Positions 9,321 to 18,627 of a stretch of 64,000 nt of DNA are shown here, piece after piece (position 1 is the first letter of the stretch; each line of letters begins with the position of its first letter). A model generated the notes under the pieces. The model saw only the letters and a program-made list of their open reading frames with translations, had not been told where the DNA came from and did no database searches. The stretch comes from Mucilaginibacter gotjawali. Lineage in GTDB: Bacteria > Bacteroidota > Bacteroidia > Sphingobacteriales > Sphingobacteriaceae. The stretch covers positions 5,704,001-5,768,000 of the forward strand of contig NZ_AP017313.1 in assembly GCF_002355435.1 (NCBI RefSeq), in the 5' to 3' direction. The position numbers and the translations under genes are program-made.

Positions 9321-9854
9321 ATGAAGACTTTAACGCTCATCCGCGCACTGGCAATCGGGTTGTTTTGTACCAGCTTTATCCCATACCCCGATGACGCACG
9401 CATTTTGTGTACAGGTAACAATGATTGCAAAATCACCCACCTCCCCAACGGGCTCATTTATACCGCTAAATATGCTTTTTTTCACAGGGTCCATCGCATG
9501 TATACCTGTGCGGTGATTGGCGAGTTGTATAATCCTACGAAAAGCGAGCTTAGCCTCGACCGTACTCGTTTTTTTATGCGGCGCCAGGATAGTACCCGCT
9601 TTATAATGAATCCATTTGGAATTACCGACCCGCACGATATGTTTGAAAAAGTAAGGATTCAACCAGATCCATTCCCGGTAAAGGCAGGGCAAAAGCTCGA
9701 TTATGTTTTCAGTTGGCGAACAGACACCAAATTGGCGCTGAAAGCATACAACGAAAGTATAGCCCGGGATACCCTTACTTTCTTATGGCAAAGCGAAAAA
9801 CCAATTGCGTTGTTTAAAATAGTGTTGGCCCCACGAAAACATCACGGTGGATAA
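9321..9854 (+). CDS. Small exported protein of unknown function
   Basis: A 177-residue protein counted from the ATG at 9321, chosen because a signal peptide (MKTLTLIRALAIGLFCTSF) starts there; an in-frame ATG at 9303 would add six residues. The mature part contains two early cysteines (ILCTGNNDC) and looks like a single beta-sandwich, with segments such as CAVIGELYNPTKSELSLDRTR that recall the DUF4352-like/telokin-like folds in which extra-cellular binding domains are found; this likeness is weak. It is flanked by an unrelated lipoprotein and a convergent esterase gene. Confidence 0.55.
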   Translation: MKTLTLIRALAIGLFCTSFIPYPDDARILCTGNNDCKITHLPNGLIYTAKYAFFHRVHRMYTCAVIGELYNPTKSELSLDRTRFFMRRQDSTRFIMNPFGITDPHDMFEKVRIQPDPFPVKAGQKLDYVFSWRTDTKLALKAYNESIARDTLTFLWQSEKPIALFKIVLAPRKHHGG

Positions 9855-9901
9855 CGGAGTTTTTGAAAAGAGTAAACTGTTTTTGGGTAACTTTCGTTCC
9901 C

Positions 9902-10576
9902 TTACCCCATCCAGGCCACCACATCCGCCATCTCTTCGGCTGTAATTTGATGCGCTATTGGGTATTCATTATAACTAAGTTTCACATTTAACGATTCCAG
10001 GTAAGCCTTTGCCTCCCGACCGTAAGCAATGGGCAATACGGAGTCGTGCAAACCGTGGGCAACAAAAATATTTAAACTGGCCAGTACCGGGGTTGGTTGC
10101 ACCGACGGGCGTATTTGCTGAAGGATCCTCCCGCTCATGGCAATAATGCCTTTTACTGTTTCGGGCGCAGTAAGGCCCACACTGCAACTCATGATAGCGC
10201 CCTGGCTAAAGCCGCCCAGGTACACATCTTCCACTGCATATTTTTGTTTTACCTGCCGGATAAATTGATGAATAAGGCCCCGGCTTTCCGCTTCCTGCTG
10301 CTCATTGATTACGGGTTTACCTGTCGAAAAATCAACTTCAAACCAGGCATACCTGCCACCGCCAAGGGCATTTGGCCCGCGTGCAGAGATGAGCAGCAAA
10401 TCGCCCGGAAAATACCCGTTAAGGCTATACATATTCTCCTCGTTGCCGCCTACGCCGTGCATTAAAATCAAGGCCTTTTTTTTGCTGCTAGCAGGCTGTG
10501 GTTCCTTGACCAGGTATTGTAAAACCAAATCCTGCTGCAATGCAACAGGATTTGGTTGATTTGTCGATATCACCAT
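9902..10576 (-). CDS. Serine esterase of the phospholipase/carboxylesterase family
   Basis: A 224-residue cytoplasmic alpha/beta hydrolase of the YtpA/EstB-like carboxylesterase group, acting on short acyl or lysophospholipid-like esters; the true substrate is unknown. The catalytic triad is visible: Ser124 in GGFSQG, Asp178 in HGLHDSVLP and His209 in IAHQ. The oxyanion-loop motif LMHGVGGNE lies at residues 38-46. The size fits the family. It follows the dioxygenase gene at 25 bases on the same strand, so the two probably form an operon; paired esterase and ring-cleaving LigB-type genes are common in this phylum, often with a Crp/Fnr regulator as here. Confidence 0.88.
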   Translation of the reverse strand: MVISTNQPNPVALQQDLVLQYLVKEPQPASSKKKALILMHGVGGNEENMYSLNGYFPGDLLLISARGPNALGGGRYAWFEVDFSTGKPVINEQQEAESRGLIHQFIRQVKQKYAVEDVYLGGFSQGAIMSCSVGLTAPETVKGIIAMSGRILQQIRPSVQPTPVLASLNIFVAHGLHDSVLPIAYGREAKAYLESLNVKLSYNEYPIAHQITAEEMADVVAWMG

Positions 10577-10601
10577 CGCTTCTTTATAAATAAAATCTAT
10601 A

Positions 10602-11453
10602 TCAATTTATCGGGTCAAATTTAACTGATGTCATGGTCAATGAACCGCCCACGGCCTGGTCATTAAAAAACGAAACCGCGTCATTTTTCCCTTTCAAACC
10701 AAGTGTATAAATCAGTGGTAAATAATGTTCGGGGGTAGGTATGGCCATCATGGCTTCCTGTCCCAGGCGTTCGTAATGGATCAAACTATCGTGGTCTCCG
10801 CTAGCAATCAGATCTTTAAATGTGCCGTTGATCTGCTTCGCCCAATCGTAGCCATAGTTGGGTTCATATAGCCTGTCCCAGGCCACCATGCGCAAATTAT
10901 GAACAATGTTGCCGCTGCCGATGATCAGTACCCCTTTATCGCGCAGCTGCTCAATTTCTTTAGCCAGCTCGTAATGGTAAGCCGCATCTTTGGTATAGTC
11001 GATGCTTAATTGCAAAACCGGGATGTTCTCCAAAGGATACATATGCCTAACAATGGTCCAGGTGCCGTGGTCCAGGCCCCAGTCGTGCGACAACTCTACT
11101 TCGGTGGAATGGATCATCCCGGCCGTCTCCCGCGCTAAAGCAGGATCGCCGGGCGCAGGGTATTGCACTTCAAACAATTCCTTCGGGAAGCCCCCGAAAT
11201 CGTGAATGGTCCGCGGGAAATCCATCGCAGTAACTTTGGTGCCTTTGGTAAACCAATGCGCCGAAACTACCAGCACTGCTTTGGGTACCGGGATCTCTTT
11301 GGCCATTGCTGTCCACCGTCTGCTAAACTCATTATCCTCTATGCCGTTCATCGGCGAACCGTGCCCCACAAACAGCACCGGCATACGGTAGGTTTTTTTT
11401 TCGAGTGTGTTTGTAAAATTCTTTAATTCCCTCAGGCTATTTATATCAGTCAT
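10602..11453 (-). CDS. ygiD: 4,5-DOPA-extradiol-dioxygenase-like protein (LigB family)
   Basis: A 283-residue class III extradiol dioxygenase of the DODA/YgiD group that opens catechol rings such as L-DOPA using a metal centre. Visible ligand motifs are FVGHGSP, SAHWFTKG, SHDWGLDHGTW and GSGNIVHN. The reading frame is open to 11594, but that extension contains a minus-strand terminator for the upstream gene, and an ATG at 11453 preceded by AGGAACATAAAA gives the normal family length, so 11453 is used. It is followed by the esterase gene on the same strand. Physiological substrate in bacteria is unknown. Confidence 0.88.
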   Translation of the reverse strand: MTDINSLRELKNFTNTLEKKTYRMPVLFVGHGSPMNGIEDNEFSRRWTAMAKEIPVPKAVLVVSAHWFTKGTKVTAMDFPRTIHDFGGFPKELFEVQYPAPGDPALARETAGMIHSTEVELSHDWGLDHGTWTIVRHMYPLENIPVLQLSIDYTKDAAYHYELAKEIEQLRDKGVLIIGSGNIVHNLRMVAWDRLYEPNYGYDWAKQINGTFKDLIASGDHDSLIHYERLGQEAMMAIPTPEHYLPLIYTLGLKGKNDAVSFFNDQAVGGSLTMTSVKFDPIN

Positions 11454-11574
11454 TTTTATGTTCCTCTTTTTAAGATGCTTTAACAAACCCGAAAACTTGT
11501 TCGTATTGTTTGCAAGGCAATATTTTAACATACAAAAATACAGTAAACATGGCCCGGTTCCATTGAGCGCAGGC

Positions 11575-11605
11575 AAGAAAAACCATTGATTCAAATCAAT
11601 GGTTT
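11575..11605 (-). terminator. Terminator of the Crp/Fnr gene (12-bp inverted repeat)
   Basis: Arms AAACCATTGATT (11580-11591) and AATCAATGGTTT (11594-11605) are perfect complements separated by two bases. Read on the minus strand the stem runs into TTTTTTC, which fits a terminator 18 bases after the Crp/Fnr stop codon. As a near-perfect palindrome it could also bind a protein. Confidence 0.65.
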
Positions 11606-11622
11606 GGGCTGATTAAACAAAC

Positions 11623-12204
11623 TTAATGGGCTGTTGCAAGCCTTTTGCGGATGCGGCTTAATGTTTCAGGGCTAAGGCCAAGGTAGGAGGCGATCATGTG
11701 CTGCGGTACCCGCCGCGCAATATTGGGATACAGGTTGATAAAATTCTGGTACCGATGTTCGGGGCTTAAACTGATCATCGCATTTACCCTTTTTTGCATT
11801 GCCAGGTAGGCGCCGGTTATTTGCATAGTGGTATAGGTTTCAAATTTGGGCACCTGTTTCAAGATTTCGTCCTGAGCCGATTTGGTCAACAGCACCAGTT
11901 CGCAATCTTCCAGCGCATCAATATTGTAGGTAGCCGGTTCGGCGGTCATAAAGCTATACAGATCAGAAATAAGCCAACCTTCCAAAGCAAACTGGAGGAT
12001 ATGTTCATTCCCGTTTTCATCCACCGAATACTCCCGCAGGGCGCCATTTTCAACAAAGGCAATAGCTTTGCATACGTCTCCCGCCTGTAGTAAATACTGT
12101 TTCTTTCGAAGTTTTTTGTGTTGCAGGTAACGGGTGATGATCTCCTGTTCAGCGCCGGTAAGGGCAACACTTTCGTTCAGCTTTTGGAAGAACCGTTCGT
12201 ACAT
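11623..12204 (-). CDS. Crp/Fnr family transcription regulator
   Basis: A 193-residue regulator with an N-terminal cyclic-nucleotide-binding beta-roll (about residues 10-115; KQYLLQAGDVCKAIAFVENG is the roll start, and EHILQFALEGWLISDLYSF follows) and a short C-terminal helix-turn-helix (HMIASYLGLSPETLSRIRKR at about 168-187). It lacks the cysteine cluster of true Fnr and the full cAMP-binding signature, so its signal is unknown. This size and architecture are very common in Bacteroidota, where such proteins commonly sit beside the enzyme gene they control; here the DODA-type dioxygenase and esterase genes follow on the same strand. Confidence 0.9.
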   Translation of the reverse strand: MYERFFQKLNESVALTGAEQEIITRYLQHKKLRKKQYLLQAGDVCKAIAFVENGALREYSVDENGNEHILQFALEGWLISDLYSFMTAEPATYNIDALEDCELVLLTKSAQDEILKQVPKFETYTTMQITGAYLAMQKRVNAMISLSPEHRYQNFINLYPNIARRVPQHMIASYLGLSPETLSRIRKRLATAH

Positions 12205-12295
12205 ATCATGGTATTAATTTCACCGCTCAAGTTAATCTAAGTAGCCCAATTATCCAACCGTAAAGTAAATGGGGACAGGCATGGCTAAAAACGAA

Positions 12296-12336
12296 AAAGG
12301 CCGGTGATGTTTTATACACCGCCGGACCTGTTTCAA
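12296..12336 (-). terminator. Possible terminator of the DUF6377 gene
   Basis: On the minus strand an imperfect stem (CGGTG with CACCG, extended by GG/CC pairs across a bulge) precedes CCTTTTTC, about 20 bases after the stop codon at 12356. Confidence 0.4.
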
Positions 12337-12355
12337 GGTTTACATATGTGGCTCT

Positions 12356-13009
12356 TTATGCTGACCGGCTATAAACGGGCCGTTCAAAACAGGCGGTATT
12401 AATGGCCAGGATATTATGGTCAAACTGGTTAGCGGGCACTTTCGATTTGGCTTTGATCCTCATTTTATACACGTAAATGGTGCGTTCACTGTATTCCAGG
12501 ATCCCGGCAATCGTTTCGCAATCAGCAATGCCAAGGCGTACCAGCGCAAAAATCCTGAGGTCGGTGGGCAGCGGCTGGTTTTCCTTTGGCCAGATCTGGT
12601 CCTCAGGATGTAGCATTGCATTAAATTCTGACAGGAATGTAGGGAAGATCTTTAAAAAAGCAGCATCAAACTTGCTAAAAAAAGTTTCACGCTCCTTGCG
12701 GATGTTGATATCGTTGAAGGACAAACCTATTTCATTATATTTTTTTACCATCACCTTGCGCTCCACGCTGCGTTTGATCTTTTCCATTTTAAGCAGGTAT
12801 GCTGATATTACACATACCAGGCTGGCGATATATGCTTCAGCCATGCGCGCATTTTCAGCCAGGCCGGTGTTTTGCTGTTCAAGCATGTCATTTTTTTGAA
12901 GTACATCAGCAGCTAAAACTCTTGATTTACTTAATTGAAAAAATAAAACCGCTGTAAATGCCATAAATAAAGCAGCCGCAAAAAAAGTAACACTGTCATA
13001 CTGTTGCAA
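12356..13009 (-). CDS. Short DUF6377-type membrane regulator
   Basis: A 217-residue protein that resembles the C-terminal half of DUF6377 proteins of Bacteroidota. It has one transmembrane segment (about residues 7-25), a coiled coil (about 26-60), a helical middle and a C-terminal DNA-binding-like helix-turn-helix region (RLGIADCETIAGILEYSERT at about 153-172, with a following YKMRIKAKSK helix) that is LuxR-like. Family members I know of are about 500-560 residues with N-terminal tetratricopeptide repeats outside the membrane; these are absent here and the upstream sequence does not contain them in any frame. It is divergent from the LacI-type gene. Function as a membrane-tethered regulator is inferred. 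Confidence 0.7.
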   Translation of the reverse strand: MQQYDSVTFFAAALFMAFTAVLFFQLSKSRVLAADVLQKNDMLEQQNTGLAENARMAEAYIASLVCVISAYLLKMEKIKRSVERKVMVKKYNEIGLSFNDINIRKERETFFSKFDAAFLKIFPTFLSEFNAMLHPEDQIWPKENQPLPTDLRIFALVRLGIADCETIAGILEYSERTIYVYKMRIKAKSKVPANQFDHNILAINTACFERPVYSRSA

Positions 13010-13342
13010 TTATCACTATTAACAATCCTTCCAAAAGCACATTAATTTTTTTATACCGGTGTAGCCGGCCTGGTTCAATTGGTATCCTGATATAAAATTA
13101 TGTTTTAAAACCGACAGTTTTATCGCACCTGAAGCAGTAATCCGCCAAAACGGCACCGCAAACGTTTGCGGTAATGTTTGCGGTTGAAAAATAACCGGGT
13201 GCCCCCGTTTATTTTAAGCCTGGTACCCGATCAAAAAGCGGTAGAAACAGCTTTGAAATTTAAGATCAGCGTTACCCAAAACAACCGGGCGAAGGGCTTA
13301 ATTGAAAAAATAGCTACTTTTATTCACCAATTATTTTATACG
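13010..13342. other. Divergent regulatory region between DUF6377 and LacI-type genes
   Basis: A 333-base non-coding interval holding the LacI-type palindrome at 13156-13171. An open frame with a TTG start at 13178 merely extends the LacI gene upstream and is not needed. Confidence 0.6.
13156..13183. promoter_or_regulatory. LacI/PurR-type operator with an extra half-site
   Basis: CCGCAAACGTTTGCGG (13156-13171) is a perfect 16-bp palindrome with a central CG, the layout of LacI-family operators, and very close to the known PurR operator core. A further half-site GTTTGCGG follows at 13176-13183. It lies 172 bases before the LacI-type start and 147 bases from the DUF6377 start, so it is a likely site of autoregulation or control of both. 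Confidence 0.65.
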
Positions 13343-14335
13343 ATGTCCGAAGTTACGTTGAAAAAGCTTGCCGATCTGCTCAACCTGAGCATCTCTACGG
13401 TTTCACGGGCACTGAAGGACCATGAAGACATATCTGCCGAAACCAAAAACCGCGTTAAAGAACTGGCCCTAATACTTGATTATGAGCCAAATACCTATGC
13501 AGTTAACCTGCGCAATAATTTCAGCAGGGAATTTGCGGTGATTATCCCCTCTATTGCCAATGATTTTTACCAGTCTTTTATCAGTTCGCTGGAAAAAGAG
13601 GCAAGGTTGAACAGTTATTCGCTCATTATCCTGCAATCGGGCGACGACCCGCAAACCGAACTGGAATGTGTAAAACGATGCAAACAAAACCGGGTAGCCG
13701 GCATATTTGTATCCATCACTCAAAAAACAACAGACATCAGTCATTTTTTAAAACTGGCGGAGAGCCATATCCCGGTTGTTTTTTTCGACAAGGTGCCAGC
13801 TTCCGGCTTCTGCAACAAAGTTTGCGTGGATGATATATCAGCGGCACGCTTATCGGCAGAAACCCTGATCCTCAAAAAGAAAAAAGGCATCCTGGCTATT
13901 TTTGGTAACGAACAACTCTCCATAACCCAAAAAAGGCTTGATGCTTTTAAGGATACATTCAGCCTGCACAATTATGATGCCCGCCCGGATATTTATCACA
14001 CCAACTCATCAGCCGGTGCGTACCATTACACCATGGAACAGTTAGCGCTGCCGCAGCAACCTGATGTTATATTTTGCATGAGCGATGAAATACTGATCGG
14101 GGTAATGCGGGCTGTTCAAACCGTTGGCTTACGCCCCCCCGCCGACATCGGTATTTTAGCGATCAGTGAAGGGCAGATTCCAACCTTCTACTTCCCGCAG
14201 ATCACTTACGTGGAGACCAGCGGTTTTAAATTGGCAAAACTGGCCTTCTCTCGTATGCTGGGCTGTCTTGCCGGAAGCACACAGGTACAGGAACTAAAAA
14301 CCGAATCGATTATTGTTGAAGGCGGCTCGCTTTAA
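13343..14335 (+). CDS. LacI family transcription regulator
   Basis: A 330-residue repressor-type regulator. The start at 13343 is chosen because the LacI helix-turn-helix begins there (VTLKKLADLLNLSISTVSRA, then LKDHEDISAETKNRV), followed by a hinge and a periplasmic-binding-protein-like sensor domain (about residues 60-330). The effector is unknown; such regulators respond mostly to sugars. The 3' end overlaps the convergent glycosyltransferase gene by 42 bases. No sugar-use operon follows it, so its targets may lie elsewhere apart from the palindrome upstream of its own gene. Confidence 0.88.
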   Translation: MSEVTLKKLADLLNLSISTVSRALKDHEDISAETKNRVKELALILDYEPNTYAVNLRNNFSREFAVIIPSIANDFYQSFISSLEKEARLNSYSLIILQSGDDPQTELECVKRCKQNRVAGIFVSITQKTTDISHFLKLAESHIPVVFFDKVPASGFCNKVCVDDISAARLSAETLILKKKKGILAIFGNEQLSITQKRLDAFKDTFSLHNYDARPDIYHTNSSAGAYHYTMEQLALPQQPDVIFCMSDEILIGVMRAVQTVGLRPPADIGILAISEGQIPTFYFPQITYVETSGFKLAKLAFSRMLGCLAGSTQVQELKTESIIVEGGSL

Positions 14336-15913
14336 ACCCGGCAAAAACGCTGCCTTGTTACCGGTAAGGGGCGGTTTGTTGCCTTTGTACCCATTTAACC
14401 TTATAATGTAGTATTCTTTGCAGATCATTCCGGCACGGTATTCCGGAAAAATGAGCGCGAAGTTATAGTCTTTAAAATTACCCGTTACTTCATTGAAATT
14501 TTTGTAGGAAAATAAATTGGAAGGAATGATGAAATAAGCATTTTCGCCTTTGAGCAATGGCCTTTTATGATCATTCATCCAAAAGTACTGGTGCAAGCTG
14601 TAAGCATCGCCCAAACCCCAGGTTGCTATACCTGCCGGTTCGCATATATAGTAATCAATATGCGCTGCGGTGATCCAATCGGCGATAACTATGGGCGCCT
14701 GCGCTGTCATCATTTTTGTTTCGATATCCACCCGGCGAAGCGAATCAAATTTCATTCCGGCCTGCCTCCATCCGTACATATCCAATGTGGCGTCGTCAGC
14801 ACCCATTTTCATGCCCTGTTTTTCTGCCGATAGCGTACCCGGGAAATAGTTAATGCTTAAAGTTCCAAGCAATGCAATGAGCATAAAATAAGCAACGCTC
14901 AACTTTAAAACCCAGGGGGTCTTCCTTTTGCCATGTTCCGGCTTAAGGGCCAACTGAACAGCCGGCAAAAGCAACAGGGTGCTCAGTGCAGGCCCCGGCC
15001 AGTGGGGCAATACCTCATTGAACAAACTGATCAGCAGGACGATAATGATCAATGGCAGGCTGCACAGCAACAGTATCCTTAATTCATTTTTCCCTACCAA
15101 CAGTTTGCCCCTGGCGACCGCATAAATACCGGTGCAAAGGAGTACAAAAGGGATAGGGCCTGTTGAAAAAACTATTGCACTGAATTGCTTAAGAAAACGA
15201 ACCATGTCAACGGGCGCCCCTGCCATAGTTACCCGGCTGCTATGAAACCGGTAGCTTATAAAATCGTGCTGAATATTCCAGATGATAATGGGCGATATGA
15301 TGATGAGTGTAATTCCCATCGCCATAAAAACATATTTATTTTTAAATGCGATGCGGTTGTAAAACAATAAATACATCACCGCCCCAAGCCATAAGAGCAC
15401 ACCATGTACTTTACACATGATGGATAAACCAGCAAACAAGCCAAATAGCAGCCATTGCCGGCCATACTGTGATTCACCGGGGGCCAGGCGGACAATTTTA
15501 ATGAGCATATAAATTGAAGCCAGCCAGAATACCATTTGAGGGCTGTCGGGCAAAATAAAGGCAGCTACGCTCATCCCCGAATAAATTGACGCAGCATACA
15601 GCAATGCGGCAAACCAGCCCGCCCTGGCGCTGTAAAGGGCAGCGCCGATCTTAAACATCAGCCATATACAAATGGAGGAAGAAAGAATTGCCCCAAGCCG
15701 CACAAAAACCTCGCCATGAAGCAATAAATTAACGGTTGTTAAGCGGATCAGCCAGGCAACTATCGGCGGGTGGTCAAAATAGTTCCATTGCAACTGCGTT
15801 GCCAGCGCACGGTAATAGGCTTCCACGTTACTCAACTCCTGCGTGCAGGCACTGAATATTTTTATTACTATTGAAACTGTTATAAGGTAAAAAAGTTGTT
15901 TGCGGTAAGTCAA
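14294..15913 (-). CDS. ArnT/PMT-like integral membrane glycosyltransferase
   Basis: A 539-residue protein with roughly ten or more transmembrane helices in the first 360 residues and a soluble C-terminal part (about 380-539). The N-terminal outer loop contains EAYYRALATQLQWNYFDHPP, matching the GT39/GT83-type acidic-residue loop (an Asp-His-Pro-Pro motif after a Glu-Tyr). Such enzymes use polyprenyl-phosphate sugars to modify lipids or proteins on the outer side of the inner membrane. The acceptor is unknown. Its 3' end overlaps the LacI-type gene on the opposite strand by 42 bases. Confidence 0.82.
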   Translation of the reverse strand: MTYRKQLFYLITVSIVIKIFSACTQELSNVEAYYRALATQLQWNYFDHPPIVAWLIRLTTVNLLLHGEVFVRLGAILSSSICIWLMFKIGAALYSARAGWFAALLYAASIYSGMSVAAFILPDSPQMVFWLASIYMLIKIVRLAPGESQYGRQWLLFGLFAGLSIMCKVHGVLLWLGAVMYLLFYNRIAFKNKYVFMAMGITLIIISPIIIWNIQHDFISYRFHSSRVTMAGAPVDMVRFLKQFSAIVFSTGPIPFVLLCTGIYAVARGKLLVGKNELRILLLCSLPLIIIVLLISLFNEVLPHWPGPALSTLLLLPAVQLALKPEHGKRKTPWVLKLSVAYFMLIALLGTLSINYFPGTLSAEKQGMKMGADDATLDMYGWRQAGMKFDSLRRVDIETKMMTAQAPIVIADWITAAHIDYYICEPAGIATWGLGDAYSLHQYFWMNDHKRPLLKGENAYFIIPSNLFSYKNFNEVTGNFKDYNFALIFPEYRAGMICKEYYIIRLNGYKGNKPPLTGNKAAFLPGLKRAAFNNNRFGF

Positions 15914-16011
15914 AGCCGGGTTTTGTGCATCAAGTTTAAAAAAAGATTCTGTTTACATCCTGAACTTAAACAGTTAACCATTACGCTTAAACCAGCTAAC
16001 TGCCCGCCGGT

Positions 16012-18627
16012 TTACTGTCCTACCATAAAGACGGCATTGCTGAACAGCAATTTCCCGTTCTCCCAAAAGCTGCGGAAGATCGGATCGTCAACCATGTAGA
16101 TCACATTGCCGCGGCCCATGGGCTGCACGCCAATCAGCATCCCATCCTTAATTTTATCCTTACTTTTTTGGCCGACAAATCCGGAAATGTACCCGTCTTT
16201 TTTAACAGTGCCCACATTCCAGTCGTTTTCGCCCAGGTAATCATAAATATCATCGCTCAGTTTTAGCGAATAATAGTACGATTGCAAGCCGAAGCCAAGG
16301 GGGTGAGTATTATCGAGGTTGATCTTGTAAATCGCCCCCGGTACCGTTGCGCGAATGGCGTCCAGGTCGCGGTTGGCATATAAGCCTAAATTTGGTATTT
16401 TGGCTTTATCCTCAGTTTTATCATCTTTATTCCCGTCTTTTTTATCCTCCTTCTTTTTCAGGTCGAAACCTTTTTTGTCTGCAAGTTCAGCCACTGCATT
16501 TTGCATCACAATCAGTTTGCCGCCATCGCGAATCCAGCCCTGCAACCTTTCCGACGGGAAATCTTCATACTCGCCGTCAGCAAAAATGGCTACATCAAAA
16601 TCCTGTAACCGGGCGCGTTTCAGGTCCTCATACTTAACAAGTGTGATCGGGTATCCTATTTGCTGCTCAAATAAATGCCACACTTCGCCCATAGCCTCGG
16701 CGGATACGCCTTCACCTGCGATCAGCATCACGTGCGGTGGCCGGATATAATGCACCACATCCGAACCGAAATCATGACCCTTATCCACAAAACCAGACGT
16801 TAAAGGCACCAGTTCGTGGTTAAGGCTGCCAGCTATTTGCATAACATCACCATCAAAATCGGCCCGGTCATTACCTGCTCTTGTAATCAGCAGTGAACCC
16901 GCTGCAAACTTTTTACCCCCTGCTTCAAATGGTTTTTCTGAATAGCGTACCTTAATTCCTTTTTTTAACAGCGCAGCCAGGAATTTGACATCCTCCACCG
17001 ACTGCCAGGCCGATACATATGCATAGGCCCTGGGGTTAGCCACCGCTTCAGCTTTAGGCGAATACATGGTTAAAGAGGACGGCTTTAAGGATTCTTTTAC
17101 GCCATAGGCTGTTAAACCGTAAGCAAACGGCAGCGACCACGCGGTGATATCATAGGTATTTGAGTCTGTAACAAAAGTCCGGGGTTCAAACAACACATTC
17201 AGCAAAACAGATTTTGATTGATACGCATTGATCACCAGGTCATTCGGGCCGGGGCTATAGCTTTCCGTTTTACCGGTCACATAGTCGTACCCGGTCACCG
17301 TCCCTTTCAGGCCAAAACCATATTCAATTTTATTACGGGTAAGTAAGGTGGTCAGCGCGTTGACCTTGCCGCTGTTGTCATTTTGAATCACATATGTTTT
17401 GTATTCGCCCGGCGGGTTACTTCGGCTTTTATCATAAAACTTTTTAAATTCTTCCACTAGTTTTTGAGCGTTTGCCGAAGCGGTTTCGATTGTGCTGATA
17501 CTGGTAGAATGGTGGTGGGCAATCCTGTCGGCAAGGGTTAAGGTATCGCCTGAACGGGTAACAATAGCAAGCCCGGCGCCAATCCCGCCCTGCTCATAAG
17601 TCATCCCTATCGAGCCGCTATAAATGGGATAGGTATCACCATATGATGGATACAACAGGTCGAACTCCTGCCGCGTAAAATATAGCCATCCATTCTGGTC
17701 GAAATATTTCGCATTATTTTTACCGATAACGATTTGAAAATCGCGCTGCCATTGGGTGATCACCTTATGAAAAGGCTCGGCAGCCGGCGCGAAATAATAA
17801 GGCGCATTATAGCCCTGTTCGTGGTAATCCACGTGGATCTGCGGGAGCCATTGGTTAAACAGCGCCACCCTGGCCTGCGATTCCTTTTGGGTTTGCCACG
17901 CCCAGTCGCGGTTCAGGTCGAAGTAATAGTGGTTTATTCTTCCCTGCGGCCAGGGTTCCGAATGCTCGCGGGCCGAAGGGCTGGCATTGGGCAATACATC
18001 CCGTACTGAATTATAAAAATGAACATACCTGTCGCGGCCGTCGGGGTTTAAGCAGGGGTCGATAACAACCACTGTATTTTTTAACCAGGCTTTTGTTTGC
18101 GAATTGGCCGGATCAACCAAATCAAACAATACCTGCATAGATGTTTCGCTCGAAGCAGGTTCGTTGCCATGTACATTATAACTTAACCAGCAGATAACAG
18201 GAGTTTTAACGGTGGCAGCAGCAATTTCATCTGCACTTGCGCTGGCACTAACCGTTTTTTCAATAACGGTACTGGTATTTAAATTTCCAATTTTTCCAAA
18301 GCTACCGCTCGTTGCCTCAACTTCTGTTAAACCAGCCAAATGAAGGTTGTTCTTCCGGATTTCCTCCAGCCTGCCTATGTTTTCATCCGAGGCAACAAAC
18401 ATCGCCATCAGCGGCCTGCCCTCATTGGTACTGCCATATTGTACCAGCTTTACGTTTTTTGATACCTGCGCTATGTATTTGAAATATTCAATAATGCGGT
18501 AATGCGGCGTATATTGCTCGCCCAATTTATATCCTAAAAACCGTTCCGGCGAACGGATCTCCTGGGAAAAGGCTGTTGAAACAGCAATAAAAAAGGTAAA
18601 AAAAAGGCAGGTCAGCTTTCTGTTCAT
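16012..18627 (-). CDS. Exported M14 family zinc carboxypeptidase
   Basis: An 871-residue protein with a signal peptide (about residues 1-21). The M14 domain spans about 40-370: zinc ligands are in HGNEPASSE (His and Glu) and VDYHEQGYN (His), and YEQGGIG supplies the catalytic-type glutamate. The remainder (about 400-871) contains an insert rich in Lys and Asp (about residues 730-750) and a class I glutamine-amidotransferase-like fold (VMLIAGEGVSAEAMGEVWHLF) typical of large Bacteroidota M14 peptidases. It probably trims peptides or modified amino acids in the periplasm. It is monocistronic and divergent from recQ. Confidence 0.9.
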   Translation of the reverse strand: MNRKLTCLFFTFFIAVSTAFSQEIRSPERFLGYKLGEQYTPHYRIIEYFKYIAQVSKNVKLVQYGSTNEGRPLMAMFVASDENIGRLEEIRKNNLHLAGLTEVEATSGSFGKIGNLNTSTVIEKTVSASASADEIAAATVKTPVICWLSYNVHGNEPASSETSMQVLFDLVDPANSQTKAWLKNTVVVIDPCLNPDGRDRYVHFYNSVRDVLPNASPSAREHSEPWPQGRINHYYFDLNRDWAWQTQKESQARVALFNQWLPQIHVDYHEQGYNAPYYFAPAAEPFHKVITQWQRDFQIVIGKNNAKYFDQNGWLYFTRQEFDLLYPSYGDTYPIYSGSIGMTYEQGGIGAGLAIVTRSGDTLTLADRIAHHHSTSISTIETASANAQKLVEEFKKFYDKSRSNPPGEYKTYVIQNDNSGKVNALTTLLTRNKIEYGFGLKGTVTGYDYVTGKTESYSPGPNDLVINAYQSKSVLLNVLFEPRTFVTDSNTYDITAWSLPFAYGLTAYGVKESLKPSSLTMYSPKAEAVANPRAYAYVSAWQSVEDVKFLAALLKKGIKVRYSEKPFEAGGKKFAAGSLLITRAGNDRADFDGDVMQIAGSLNHELVPLTSGFVDKGHDFGSDVVHYIRPPHVMLIAGEGVSAEAMGEVWHLFEQQIGYPITLVKYEDLKRARLQDFDVAIFADGEYEDFPSERLQGWIRDGGKLIVMQNAVAELADKKGFDLKKKEDKKDGNKDDKTEDKAKIPNLGLYANRDLDAIRATVPGAIYKINLDNTHPLGFGLQSYYYSLKLSDDIYDYLGENDWNVGTVKKDGYISGFVGQKSKDKIKDGMLIGVQPMGRGNVIYMVDDPIFRSFWENGKLLFSNAVFMVGQ

